From: an uncultured Microbacterium sp. | GTDB lineage: Bacteria > Actinomycetota > Actinomycetes > Actinomycetales > Microbacteriaceae | Length of the DNA stretch: 41,453 nucleotides | Direction of reading: 5' to 3' | Assembly: GCF_947632095.1 (NCBI RefSeq) | Contig: NZ_CANROA010000018.1 | Location: forward strand, 1 to 41,453 | Shown here: piece by piece, positions 15,932 through 23,683 of the stretch | Numbering within the stretch: the stretch's first letter is position 1 | Layout: every line of letters starts with the position of its first letter | Position numbers and translations under genes: made by a program | The notes under the pieces: model-generated | Told to the model about the DNA's origin: nothing | Databases searched by the model: none | Seen by the model: only the letters and a program-made list of their open reading frames with translations

Positions 15932-16921
15932 ATGAAAACGACCACGCCACGACACGCTCAGATCGGGGTCCCCGCTGCGGTTCTCGGCGTCATAGCGAGC
16001 GCGATGAGCGCATCGCCCGCGACAGCAGTCGAACCGGCTTCCACCGGCGACACGCACCAGCTCGACGCCACAGCGCTGCCCCGCGCGGCCGCATCCGCTC
16101 CAACCGCCGCGGCCACCGGCACAAACCTCCCGGAGTTCCACACGGTGCGCCCGGGAGACACCGTGGCCGCGATCGCTGCCTCCTTCGGCCTCGCCACGGC
16201 CGACGTCCTCGCCTGGAACGATCTCAGCTGGAGATCCGTCATCTACCCGGGCCAGACCATCCGGCTGACCTCCCACTCGCCCTCCGCCTCTCCCGCACCG
16301 AAGTCCGCGACGACGGGGACGCACACCGTCGTCGCGGGTGACACGGTCTTCGCGATCGCCGAGAACCACGGCACGAGCGTCGCGGCGATCCTCGCGGCGA
16401 ACTCGCTCACGCCCGCATCGATCATCTACCCCGGCCAGATCCTCCGGATCGCTCCCCCGGCGCCGTCCGCGGACGCCGCCCCCGCGGCATCCGCAGCGCC
16501 CGACACAACCGCCGCGCTCAACGCGTCCCAGGCGGAGAACGCCGCCCTCATCATCCGCATCGGCCGCGAGCTCGGCGTCCCCGAACGAGGCATCGCGATC
16601 GCCCTGAGCACCTCGATGGTCGAATCCTGGATGCGCAATCTCGACTGGGGCGATCGCGATTCGCTCGGCCTCTTCCAGCAGCGCCCCAGCACCGGATGGG
16701 GCGACCCTTCTCAGATCATGGACCGCGGGCACAGCATCCGCTCGTTCTTCCTCGGCGCGCACAACGCCGACGGAACCACCACACGCGGCCTCCTCGACAT
16801 TCCCGGCTGGCAGGAGATGCCCTTCAGCGATGCCGCCCAGGCGGTGCAGATCTCCGCCTACCCGGAGCGCTACGGGCTCTGGGAGCAGGCCGCATACCGC
16901 TGGCTCGAGCTGTACGGCTGA
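15932..16921 (+). CDS. Secreted protein with two LysM domains and a lysozyme-like C-terminal domain
   Basis: The product is 329 aa and has a signal-peptide-like N-terminus ending near SPATAVEP. It then has two LysM peptidoglycan-binding repeats (about 68-112 and 128-173, each running from HTV..GDTV to IYPGQ.IR) and an Ala/Pro linker. The C-terminal domain of about 135 residues begins AALIIRIGRELGVPERG and contains MVES and DSLGLFQQRPSTGWG. This domain recurs in secreted actinobacterial cell-wall hydrolases and resembles transglycosylase folds; the Glu of MVES is the likely acid. The ATG has GGGGGAAC just upstream. It may remodel peptidoglycan near PknL, but catalytic activity is inferred. Confidence 0.85.
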   Translation: MKTTTPRHAQIGVPAAVLGVIASAMSASPATAVEPASTGDTHQLDATALPRAAASAPTAAATGTNLPEFHTVRPGDTVAAIAASFGLATADVLAWNDLSWRSVIYPGQTIRLTSHSPSASPAPKSATTGTHTVVAGDTVFAIAENHGTSVAAILAANSLTPASIIYPGQILRIAPPAPSADAAPAASAAPDTTAALNASQAENAALIIRIGRELGVPERGIAIALSTSMVESWMRNLDWGDRDSLGLFQQRPSTGWGDPSQIMDRGHSIRSFFLGAHNADGTTTRGLLDIPGWQEMPFSDAAQAVQISAYPERYGLWEQAAYRWLELYG

Positions 16922-16982
16922 TTCTCGCGGCTTTCCCCGCGCAAAAGGTGAGGCGTTCCCGGGCCTCACAGCCACTTCTCCA

Positions 16983-16988
16983 TAGAAT
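16983..16988 (+). promoter_or_regulatory. -10 element, leaderless start of pknL
   Basis: TAGAAT ends 6 nt before the GTG start codon of pknL and no ribosome site is present, so transcription probably begins at the start codon itself. No strong -35 element is seen. Confidence 0.55.
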
Positions 16989-16994
16989 TCGTAC

Positions 16995-18944
16995 GTGACG
17001 ACCAATCAGCAAGCCGACCCGCTCATCGGGCGGCTCGTCGACGGTCGGTACCGGGTCCGGGCGCGCATCGCCCGCGGCGGGATGGCCACCGTGTACGTCG
17101 CCACCGACCTCCGACTCGAGCGACGCATCGCGCTGAAGGTCATGCACGGCCACCTCAGCGACGACTCGGTGTTCCAGAGCCGCTTCATCCAGGAGGCCCG
17201 AGCCGCGGCCCGGCTCGCCGATCCGAATGTGGTCAACGTCTTCGATCAGGGGCAGGACGGCGAACTCGCCTACCTCGTCATGGAATACCTGCCCGGCATC
17301 ACCCTGCGGGAGCTCATGCGCGAGCAGCGGCGGCTCACGATCGCGCAGACCATCACGATCATGCATGCGATCCTCTCCGGGCTCGCCGCCGCGCACAAGG
17401 CCGGGATCGTGCATCGCGACGTGAAGCCCGAGAACGTCCTCCTCGCCGAGGACGGCCGCATCAAGATCGGGGACTTCGGACTCGCCCGCGCCACGACCGC
17501 AAACACCGCCACCGGGCAGCAGCTGCTGGGCACCATCGCCTACCTCGCCCCCGAACTCGTCACCCGCGGCACGGCGGATGCCCGTAGCGATATCTACGCG
17601 CTCGGTATACTCCTCTACGAGATGCTCACCGGCGAGCAGCCCTACAAGGGCGAGCAGCCCATGCAGATCGCCTTCCAGCACGCCACCGAATCGGTGCCGC
17701 GCCCGAGCGTGCGCAACCCCGCCGTTCCCGAGCAGCTCGATGAGCTCGTCCTGTGGTCGACCGAGAAGGCACCCGATGAGCGCCCCGACGATGCTCAGCA
17801 GATGCTCGACCGGCTCCGCGAGATCGAGCGCGAACTCGACATCGCCCCGACGGCGACGACAGCACCGACCAAGACCATCAAGTCGATGAGCGACTCCAGC
17901 GACCTCACCCAGGTCATGCCGGCCACGATGGTCGCACAGACGCTCGAGCCGACGGGCCCGATTCCGCAGCCCATCGACAACGCCACCGTGCTGCGCCGCC
18001 GCACCGCCAAACGGCGCGCTCGCGGCGCGCTCGTCTTCTCCCTCGTGTTCTTGCTGGCGACGATCGCCGGCGGCGTGGGCTGGTGGTTCGGCTCGGGCCC
18101 CGGTTCGCTTGTCACGGTTCCCGTCGTCGCAGGTCTCGACTATGACGCCGCGGCTGCCGCACTGGCCGAAGACGGCTTCGTCGCAGTTCCGGCCGACGAG
18201 AGCTCGATCGATATCGAACCGGGCTTGACGATCCGCACGGATCCCGCCGATGGCGAACGCAAGGACAAGGGCACCGAGGTCACCGTCTTCGTCTCCTCCG
18301 GCCCCGCCCAGCACCGGCTCGATCCGCTGAACGGCATGACCGCAGACGATGCCCGCGCCTATCTCGATGAGCTGCACGTCGACGTCGCCGATGACGATCT
18401 GCTGCTGTATTCGGATGCCGAGCCCGATGTCGTCATCAATGCCACCATCACGCCTCGCGCGGGCGGCGAAGCCTATGAGTGCGGCGACGGCTGCGAAATC
18501 TTCGAAGCCGATAGTGCTCGCCTCGTCGTGTCGCTGGGCGCACTCCCCGATGTCGTCGGACTCTCTCGCGCCGAGGCGACCGCGCAGCTCGGCGACAAGC
18601 AGATCTCCGTCGACCTCGCCGAGGAGTACAGCGACTCGATCGCCGAGGGCGTCGTCATCCGCACGGGCGACCGTGCAGAAGGCGGCAACTGGCGCCCCGG
18701 CGATACCATGCCGCTCGTGATCTCGCTCGGACCTCAGCTCTTCGAGGTTCCCGATGTCACCGGGCTCAACCGCGACGACGCCGCGCAGCGCATCCGCGAT
18801 GCTGGCTTCGAGCCGACCTGGAACGCCCTGTGGACGCCGTTCCCGAACGGGCTCACGGAGGTGCGCGGCACCGATCCCGAAGGCGGATCGATGCGCCGCG
18901 CGGGCACCGAGATCACCCTGCTGATCCGCAGCAGCGGCCTCTGA
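16995..18944 (+). CDS. pknL: Serine/threonine protein kinase PknL with four PASTA domains
   Basis: This is a transmembrane Hanks-type kinase, 649 aa. The kinase domain (about 17-280) has the glycine loop ARGGMATVYVA, Lys48, HRDVKPEN with catalytic Asp142, DFG at 160-162 and APE at about 185-187. The activation loop is rich in Thr (ATTANTATG). A membrane segment follows at about 345-366, then four extracellular PASTA-like units (about 373-435, 436-511, 512-577 and 580-646) that probably sense muropeptides or lipid II. M. tuberculosis PknL lacks PASTA domains whereas corynebacterial PknL has them. The second unit is divergent and carries Cys496 and Cys500. Neighbours (Rv2175c-like, aroG) support the PknL call over PknB. 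Confidence 0.93.
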   Translation: MTTNQQADPLIGRLVDGRYRVRARIARGGMATVYVATDLRLERRIALKVMHGHLSDDSVFQSRFIQEARAAARLADPNVVNVFDQGQDGELAYLVMEYLPGITLRELMREQRRLTIAQTITIMHAILSGLAAAHKAGIVHRDVKPENVLLAEDGRIKIGDFGLARATTANTATGQQLLGTIAYLAPELVTRGTADARSDIYALGILLYEMLTGEQPYKGEQPMQIAFQHATESVPRPSVRNPAVPEQLDELVLWSTEKAPDERPDDAQQMLDRLREIERELDIAPTATTAPTKTIKSMSDSSDLTQVMPATMVAQTLEPTGPIPQPIDNATVLRRRTAKRRARGALVFSLVFLLATIAGGVGWWFGSGPGSLVTVPVVAGLDYDAAAAALAEDGFVAVPADESSIDIEPGLTIRTDPADGERKDKGTEVTVFVSSGPAQHRLDPLNGMTADDARAYLDELHVDVADDDLLLYSDAEPDVVINATITPRAGGEAYECGDGCEIFEADSARLVVSLGALPDVVGLSRAEATAQLGDKQISVDLAEEYSDSIAEGVVIRTGDRAEGGNWRPGDTMPLVISLGPQLFEVPDVTGLNRDDAAQRIRDAGFEPTWNALWTPFPNGLTEVRGTDPEGGSMRRAGTEITLLIRSSGL

Positions 18945-18997
18945 GCCCTCCCGTCACGAGCCGGCGCCGCTCGCCCGCATCCGCTCGGGAAAACGAC

Positions 18998-19038
18998 GAA
19001 GCCGCCCGGATCCGCTTCCACGGCATCCGGACGGCTTC
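18998..19038. terminator. Bidirectional hairpin between pknL and aroG
   Basis: A 14-bp stem with one mismatch (18998-19011 with 19025-19038) lies between the convergent ends of pknL and aroG. On the minus strand it is followed by GTCGTTTTCC, a modest T-run; on the plus strand the T-content is poor. Confidence 0.7.
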
Positions 19039-19053
19039 TGAACGTTCTGCTGC

Positions 19054-20391
19054 TCAGCGCTTCTCGAGCTCCTCGGCCACGAGGAAGGCGAGCTCCAGCG
19101 ACTGCATGTGGTTCAGGCGCGGGTCGCACAGGCTCTCATAACGAGTCGCCAGAGCTGCCTCGTCGATGTGCTCGGAACCGCCCAGGCACTCGGTGACGTC
19201 GTCGCCGGTCAACTCGACGTGAATGCCGCCGGGGAACGTGCCCACGGCGCGATGCGCCTCGAAGAAGCCGCGCACCTCGTCGACCACATCGTCGAAGCGG
19301 CGCGTCTTGTAACCGGTCGGCGTCGTGATGCCGTTGCCGTGCATGGGGTCGGTGACCCACAGCGGCTGAGCGCCGGAATCGCGTACGGCCTCCAGAAGCG
19401 GCGGCAGAGCATCGCGGATCTTGCCGGCACCCATGCGGGTGATGAACGTCAGGCGACCGGGTTCGCGGTTCGGATCGAGCTTGTCGATCAGCGCGAGCGC
19501 CGTCTCCGGTGTGGTCGTCGGGCCGAGTTTCACGCCGATCGGGTTGCGGATCTTGGAGAAGTAATCGACGTGCGCGCCATCGAGATCGCGCGTGCGCTCG
19601 CCGATCCACAGGAAGTGCGCCGATGTGTTGTACGGCGTCTCTGTGCGCGAGTCGATACGCGTCATCGGGCTCTCGTAGTCCATCAGCAGGCCCTCGTGCC
19701 CCGTGAAGAACTCGACGCGCTTGAGCTCGTCGAAGTCCGCTCCCGCGGCCTCCATGAACTTGATGGCTCGATCGATCTCGACCGCCATGCGCTCATAGCG
19801 CTGGTTGGCGGGGTTGGTGGCGAAGCCCTTGTTCCAGGAGTGCACCTCGCGCAGGTCTGCGAAACCGCCCTGTGTGAACGCCCGGATGAGGTTCAGCGTG
19901 GATGCCGCCGTGTGGTACCCCTGCAGCAGACGGCCGGGATCGGCCGTGCGCGATGCCTCGGTGAAGTCGTAGCCGTTGACGATGTCGCCGCGGTACGCGG
20001 GCAGCGTCACATCGCCGCGCGTCTCGCTGTCGCTCGAGCGGGGCTTGGCGAACTGCCCCGCCATCCGGCCCATCTTCACGACCGGCATGGATGCGCCGTA
20101 GGTGAGGACGACGGCCATCTGCAGAACCGTCTTGATCCGGTTGCGGATCTGCTCGGCGGTCGCGCCGGCGAAGGTCTCGGCGCAGTCGCCGCCCTGCAGC
20201 AGGAATGCTCCACCGGATGCTGCACGCGCGAGGCGGTCGCGGAGGTTGTCGACCTCTCCTGCGAAGACGAGCGGCGGGAGCGCCGCGATCTGACGCGACA
20301 CGTCCGCGACGCGGTCGGTGTCGGGCCAGGTGGGCTGCTGCTTGATCGGGAGGGTGCGCCAGGCGTCCAGGGCGTCGTGCTGCTGATGCAT
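19054..20391 (-). CDS. aroG: 3-deoxy-7-phosphoheptulonate synthase, class II
   Basis: DAHP synthase condenses phosphoenolpyruvate with erythrose 4-phosphate, the first step of the shikimate pathway. The product is 445 aa, typical of the plant-like class II enzymes found in actinobacteria. Recognisable stretches are LLQGGDCAETF, the metal/substrate-site region FFTGHEGLLMDYE, LWIGERTR, and WVTDPMHGNGI. The ATG at 20389-20391 lies 6 nt after a TAAGCT -10-like element, suggesting a leaderless transcript. It is adjacent to plsC on the same strand (38-bp gap). Its place next to pknL matches Rv2178c next to Rv2176c. Confidence 0.97.
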   Translation of the reverse strand: MHQQHDALDAWRTLPIKQQPTWPDTDRVADVSRQIAALPPLVFAGEVDNLRDRLARAASGGAFLLQGGDCAETFAGATAEQIRNRIKTVLQMAVVLTYGASMPVVKMGRMAGQFAKPRSSDSETRGDVTLPAYRGDIVNGYDFTEASRTADPGRLLQGYHTAASTLNLIRAFTQGGFADLREVHSWNKGFATNPANQRYERMAVEIDRAIKFMEAAGADFDELKRVEFFTGHEGLLMDYESPMTRIDSRTETPYNTSAHFLWIGERTRDLDGAHVDYFSKIRNPIGVKLGPTTTPETALALIDKLDPNREPGRLTFITRMGAGKIRDALPPLLEAVRDSGAQPLWVTDPMHGNGITTPTGYKTRRFDDVVDEVRGFFEAHRAVGTFPGGIHVELTGDDVTECLGGSEHIDEAALATRYESLCDPRLNHMQSLELAFLVAEELEKR

Positions 20392-20397
20392 TGCCCC

Positions 20398-20403
20398 AGC
20401 TTA
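20398..20403 (-). promoter_or_regulatory. Putative -10 element, leaderless start of aroG
   Basis: On the minus strand TAAGCT is followed by GGGGCA and the ATG of aroG, a 6-nt distance typical of leaderless genes. Confidence 0.45.
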
Positions 20404-20429
20404 CTGGGCGCCGTGCGGGCTGCGGACCG

Positions 20430-21116
20430 TCAGTTACGGCGCGGCATCCGCTCTTTCACAGAGGACGCGTACACGTCGTCGTACTGCTGCTCACCCAGGC
20501 GCTGCAGCGCGACCATGATCTCGTCCGTGACCGAGCGCAGGATGTAGCGGTCGTTCTCCATGCCGGCGTAGCGGGAGAAGTCCAGAGGCTCTCCGATCAC
20601 GATGCCCACCCGCACCACTCGCGGGATCGTCCGGCCGATCGGCATCGCCGTATCGGTGTCGACCATGACCACGGGTATCACCGGCACCTTGGATTCCAGC
20701 GCCATGCGCGCGATGCCCGTCCGGCCCCGGTAGAGCTTGCCGTCGGGACTGCGCGTTCCCTCGGGGTAGATGCCGAGGAGCTCCCCAGATCCGAGAACCT
20801 GCAGGCCCGTGTTCAGCGATGCCTCCGAGGCCTTTCCGCCGGAGCGGTCGATGGGGATCTGCCCCGTGGCCTTCATGAAGTTGCGGGTGGCCCAGCCCTT
20901 GATGCCGCGACCTGTGAAGTAGTCGCTCTTGGCCAGGAAGGACATGCGGCGGTCGATCAGCAGGGGCAGGAAGATCGAGTCGGACACCGACAGGTGGTTG
21001 CTCGCGAGGATCGCGGCACCATTCTTGGGCACGTTCGCGCGCCCCACGATCCAGGGGCGGAAGATCGCCTTGATCACGGGGCCGATCACGACGTACTTCA
21101 TCAGCCAGTAGAACAT
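20430..21116 (-). CDS. plsC: 1-acyl-sn-glycerol-3-phosphate acyltransferase (PlsC family)
   Basis: This membrane-associated acyltransferase probably converts lysophosphatidate to phosphatidate in phospholipid synthesis. The product is 228 aa with the catalytic NHX4D motif NHLSVSD at about 40-46, a hydrophobic N-terminus, and the acceptor-binding motif YPEGTRSPDGKLYRGRTG. I chose the ATG at 21114-21116 (MFYWLMKYV) because a TAGACT -10-like element lies 8 nt upstream; longer frames add an Arg-rich stretch with no family similarity. It is divergent from the acyl-CoA synthetase gene. The corresponding M. tuberculosis gene is Rv2182c. Confidence 0.92.
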   Translation of the reverse strand: MFYWLMKYVVIGPVIKAIFRPWIVGRANVPKNGAAILASNHLSVSDSIFLPLLIDRRMSFLAKSDYFTGRGIKGWATRNFMKATGQIPIDRSGGKASEASLNTGLQVLGSGELLGIYPEGTRSPDGKLYRGRTGIARMALESKVPVIPVVMVDTDTAMPIGRTIPRVVRVGIVIGEPLDFSRYAGMENDRYILRSVTDEIMVALQRLGEQQYDDVYASSVKERMPRRN

Positions 21117-21251
21117 CGTCTGGCAGTCTATCCCGCACCCCGGCCGGCGCCCCCGCACCGCACCGGCCAGGGATCTCACCAACCGTGACTGAGTGCCAGA
21201 AATTGTGCGACTGAATCCCAATTCATCCCATCGAGCGCGCCCTCCGTGCCC

Positions 21252-21257
21252 TAGACT
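21252..21257 (+). promoter_or_regulatory. Putative -10 element of the acyl-CoA synthetase gene
   Basis: TAGACT lies 40 bp upstream of the GTG start, giving a leader of about 34 nt that contains the AAGGAG ribosome site at 21287-21292. The same hexamer appears on the minus strand at 21125-21130 for plsC. Confidence 0.45.
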
Positions 21258-21297
21258 CTGGAGAAACCCGTACCCGACCGGTACCGAAGGAGTTGCC

Positions 21298-23124
21298 GTG
21301 GTTCAATTCGAAGTCCCCGCGATCGTCCCTGCTGATCCCGAGGCGAACATCAGCGATCTGCTGGCCAAGCGCGTTGAGGCGACCCCTGATCGTGCACTGT
21401 TCTCCGTCCCCGACGGCGCGGGCTGGCGCAACATCTCCGCCGCCGATTTCCAGACGGCCGTCATCGCTCTGGCCAAGGGGTTCGTCGCATCCGGGATCCA
21501 GCCCGGCGAGAAGGTCGGATTCCTGGCCCGGACCACCTATGAGTGGTCCCTCGTCGACTTCGCCCTCTTCTATGCCGGCGCCGTCATGGTTCCGATCTAC
21601 GAGACGAGCTCCCCCGCCCAGATCCAGTGGATCCTCGAGGATTCGGGCGCCATCGCCCTCATGGTCGAATCCGCCGACCACTTCGCGAAGGTCGACGAGG
21701 TGCGCGGCGACCTGCCCCTCGTCCGCGAGGTCTGGCAGATGCACCTCGGATCGATCGATGCCCTGACCGCGGCGGGTCTCGACATCGAGGATGCCGAGAT
21801 CGAGCGCCGCCGCAGCATCGCCGTCGGTTCCGACCTCGCCACCCTCATCTACACGTCCGGCTCGACGGGCCGCCCGAAGGGCTGTGTGCTGACGCACAGC
21901 AACTTCGTCGAGCTGGCCCGAAACTCGGCCAAGGCCCTCGACCCGGTCGTCTCCGCGCCCGATGCTTCGACGCTGCTATTCATCACGACGGCGCACGTGT
22001 TCGCACGGTTCATCTCGATCCTCGCCGTGCACGCCGGCGTCCGCACCGGCCACCAGCCCGACACCAAGCAGCTGCTGCCAGCGCTGGGATCCTTCAAGCC
22101 CACCTTCCTCCTCGCGGTCCCGCGCGTCTTCGAGAAGGTGTACAACTCCGCCGAGCAGAAGGCAGAGGCCGGCGGCAAGGGCAAGATCTTCCGCGCCGCG
22201 GCCGCCGCCGCCGTCGAGCACTCCCGCCTGCTCGAGGCGGGCGCGAAGGTGCCGCTCGGTCTGCGCATCAAATTCGCGCTGTTCGACAAGCTCGTCTACG
22301 GCAAGCTGCGCGCGGCCATGGGCGGCCGTGTCAGCTTCGCGGTATCCGGGTCCGCGCCTCTCGGCCCGCGCCTGGGGCACTTCTTCCACAGCCTTGGCGT
22401 TGTCATCCTCGAGGGATACGGACTCACCGAGACCACCGCTCCGGCGACCGTCAACCTCGCCGACAAGTCGAAGATCGGCACCGTCGGTCCGGCCCTGCCC
22501 GGTGTGGGCATCCGTCTCGGAGAGGACGGCGAGATCGAGGTCCGCGGAATCAACGTCTTCAAGGAGTACTGGAACAACCCCGAGGCGACGGCCGAGTCCT
22601 TCCACGACGGATGGTTCCGCACGGGCGACATCGGCAGCTTCGATTCCGAGGGCTTCCTCACGATCACCGGTCGCAAGAAGGAGATCATCGTCACCGCCGG
22701 CGGCAAGAACGTCTCCCCCGCCGCCCTCGAGGACCCGATCCGAGCGAACCCGATCGTCGGCCAGGTGGTCGTCGTCGGCGATCAGAAGCCGTTCATCTCG
22801 GCTCTGATCACGCTCGACTCGGAGATGCTGCCGACGTGGCTGGCGAACAACGCTCTGCCCGCCGACATGTCGCTGGCGGATGCCGCGAAGAACGATGCCG
22901 TCCGCGCCGAGGTGCAGCGCGCCGTCGACATCGCCAACAAGGCGGTCTCGCGGGCCGAGTCCATCCGCAAGTTCCGCATCCTCGACTCCGAGTGGACCGA
23001 GGCCAGCGGCCATCTCACGCCGAAGCTGTCGATCAAGCGCAACGTCATCATGACCGACTTCGCCGATGAGGTCTCCGCGATCTACGACGAACCGGTGCAG
23101 ACCACCAACGTCGCGATCGGCTGA
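21298..23124 (+). CDS. Long-chain fatty-acid--CoA ligase (FadD15-like)
   Basis: This AMP-forming enzyme activates fatty acids to acyl-CoA. The product is 608 aa with the AMP-binding P-loop LIYTSGSTGRPKG at about 183-195, EGYGLTETTA further on, the GWFRTGDIG motif, and the C-terminal ITGRKKEIIVTAGGKNVSP hinge with its lysine. The start is a GTG at 21298-21300 placed 5 nt after a strong AAGGAG site. The longer ACSBG/FadD15-type architecture and the location near aroG and plsC match Rv2187. A near-perfect hairpin terminator follows the stop. Confidence 0.94.
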   Translation: MVQFEVPAIVPADPEANISDLLAKRVEATPDRALFSVPDGAGWRNISAADFQTAVIALAKGFVASGIQPGEKVGFLARTTYEWSLVDFALFYAGAVMVPIYETSSPAQIQWILEDSGAIALMVESADHFAKVDEVRGDLPLVREVWQMHLGSIDALTAAGLDIEDAEIERRRSIAVGSDLATLIYTSGSTGRPKGCVLTHSNFVELARNSAKALDPVVSAPDASTLLFITTAHVFARFISILAVHAGVRTGHQPDTKQLLPALGSFKPTFLLAVPRVFEKVYNSAEQKAEAGGKGKIFRAAAAAAVEHSRLLEAGAKVPLGLRIKFALFDKLVYGKLRAAMGGRVSFAVSGSAPLGPRLGHFFHSLGVVILEGYGLTETTAPATVNLADKSKIGTVGPALPGVGIRLGEDGEIEVRGINVFKEYWNNPEATAESFHDGWFRTGDIGSFDSEGFLTITGRKKEIIVTAGGKNVSPAALEDPIRANPIVGQVVVVGDQKPFISALITLDSEMLPTWLANNALPADMSLADAAKNDAVRAEVQRAVDIANKAVSRAESIRKFRILDSEWTEASGHLTPKLSIKRNVIMTDFADEVSAIYDEPVQTTNVAIG

Positions 23125-23134
23125 GCCCGCGCCC

Positions 23135-23177
23135 CACATGACGAACGCCCCGACATCGTCGGGGCGTTCGTCATGTG
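23135..23177. terminator. Long perfect hairpin between the acyl-CoA synthetase and def genes
   Basis: A perfect 20-bp inverted repeat (23135-23154 with 23158-23177) has a 3-nt ATC loop and lies between two convergent genes. There is no U-tract, which is common for actinobacterial terminators of this type. It would act in both directions. Confidence 0.8.
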
Positions 23178-23191
23178 CACGGGATGCGAGG

Positions 23192-23683
23192 TCAGAACCA
23201 GTCGCTCTCGCGCACTTCTCGCATGGCGGCCTTGCGGTCCTCGGCGCTCAGTCGGGTGAGATAGAGCTTCCCGTCGAGGTGATCGGTCTCGTGCTGGAGC
23301 GCCTGTGCGAGTAAGCCCTCCCCTTCGAGCACGACTGGCTGCCCGTTGAGGTCGATGCCCTCGACGCGCGCCCAGGGGTGGCGCATCGCATCGTGCCAGA
23401 GGCCGGGCACCGAGAGGCAGCCCTCACCGGTGGGCACGGGCTCGCCGCGCACCTCGGTCAGAACGGGGTTGAGGATGTAGCCGATGTCGCCGTCGATGTT
23501 GTAGCTGAATGCGCGCACGGCGACGCCGATCTGCGGTGCGGCTACGCCCGCACGTCCCGGCAGCTTCACGCTGTCGAGAAGATCGGCGACGAGTGAGCGC
23601 ACGCCGTCATCGATCTCGTCGACCGGTGCGCAGACCGTGCCCAGCACCGGGTCGCCGAAGATCCGGATCTCACGGACCGCCAT
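23192..23683 (-). CDS. def: Peptide deformylase
   Basis: Peptide deformylase removes the N-formyl group from nascent proteins using a metal ion. The product is 163 aa with all three motifs: GVAAPQIG (46-53), EGCLSVPG (87-94, metal ligand Cys89) and QHETDHLDG (130-138, HExxH with His131, Glu132, His135). The ATG at 23681-23683 shares one base with the stop of the upstream MinD-like gene (TGATG), so the two are translationally coupled. Confidence 0.96.
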   Translation of the reverse strand: MAVREIRIFGDPVLGTVCAPVDEIDDGVRSLVADLLDSVKLPGRAGVAAPQIGVAVRAFSYNIDGDIGYILNPVLTEVRGEPVPTGEGCLSVPGLWHDAMRHPWARVEGIDLNGQPVVLEGEGLLAQALQHETDHLDGKLYLTRLSAEDRKAAMREVRESDWF

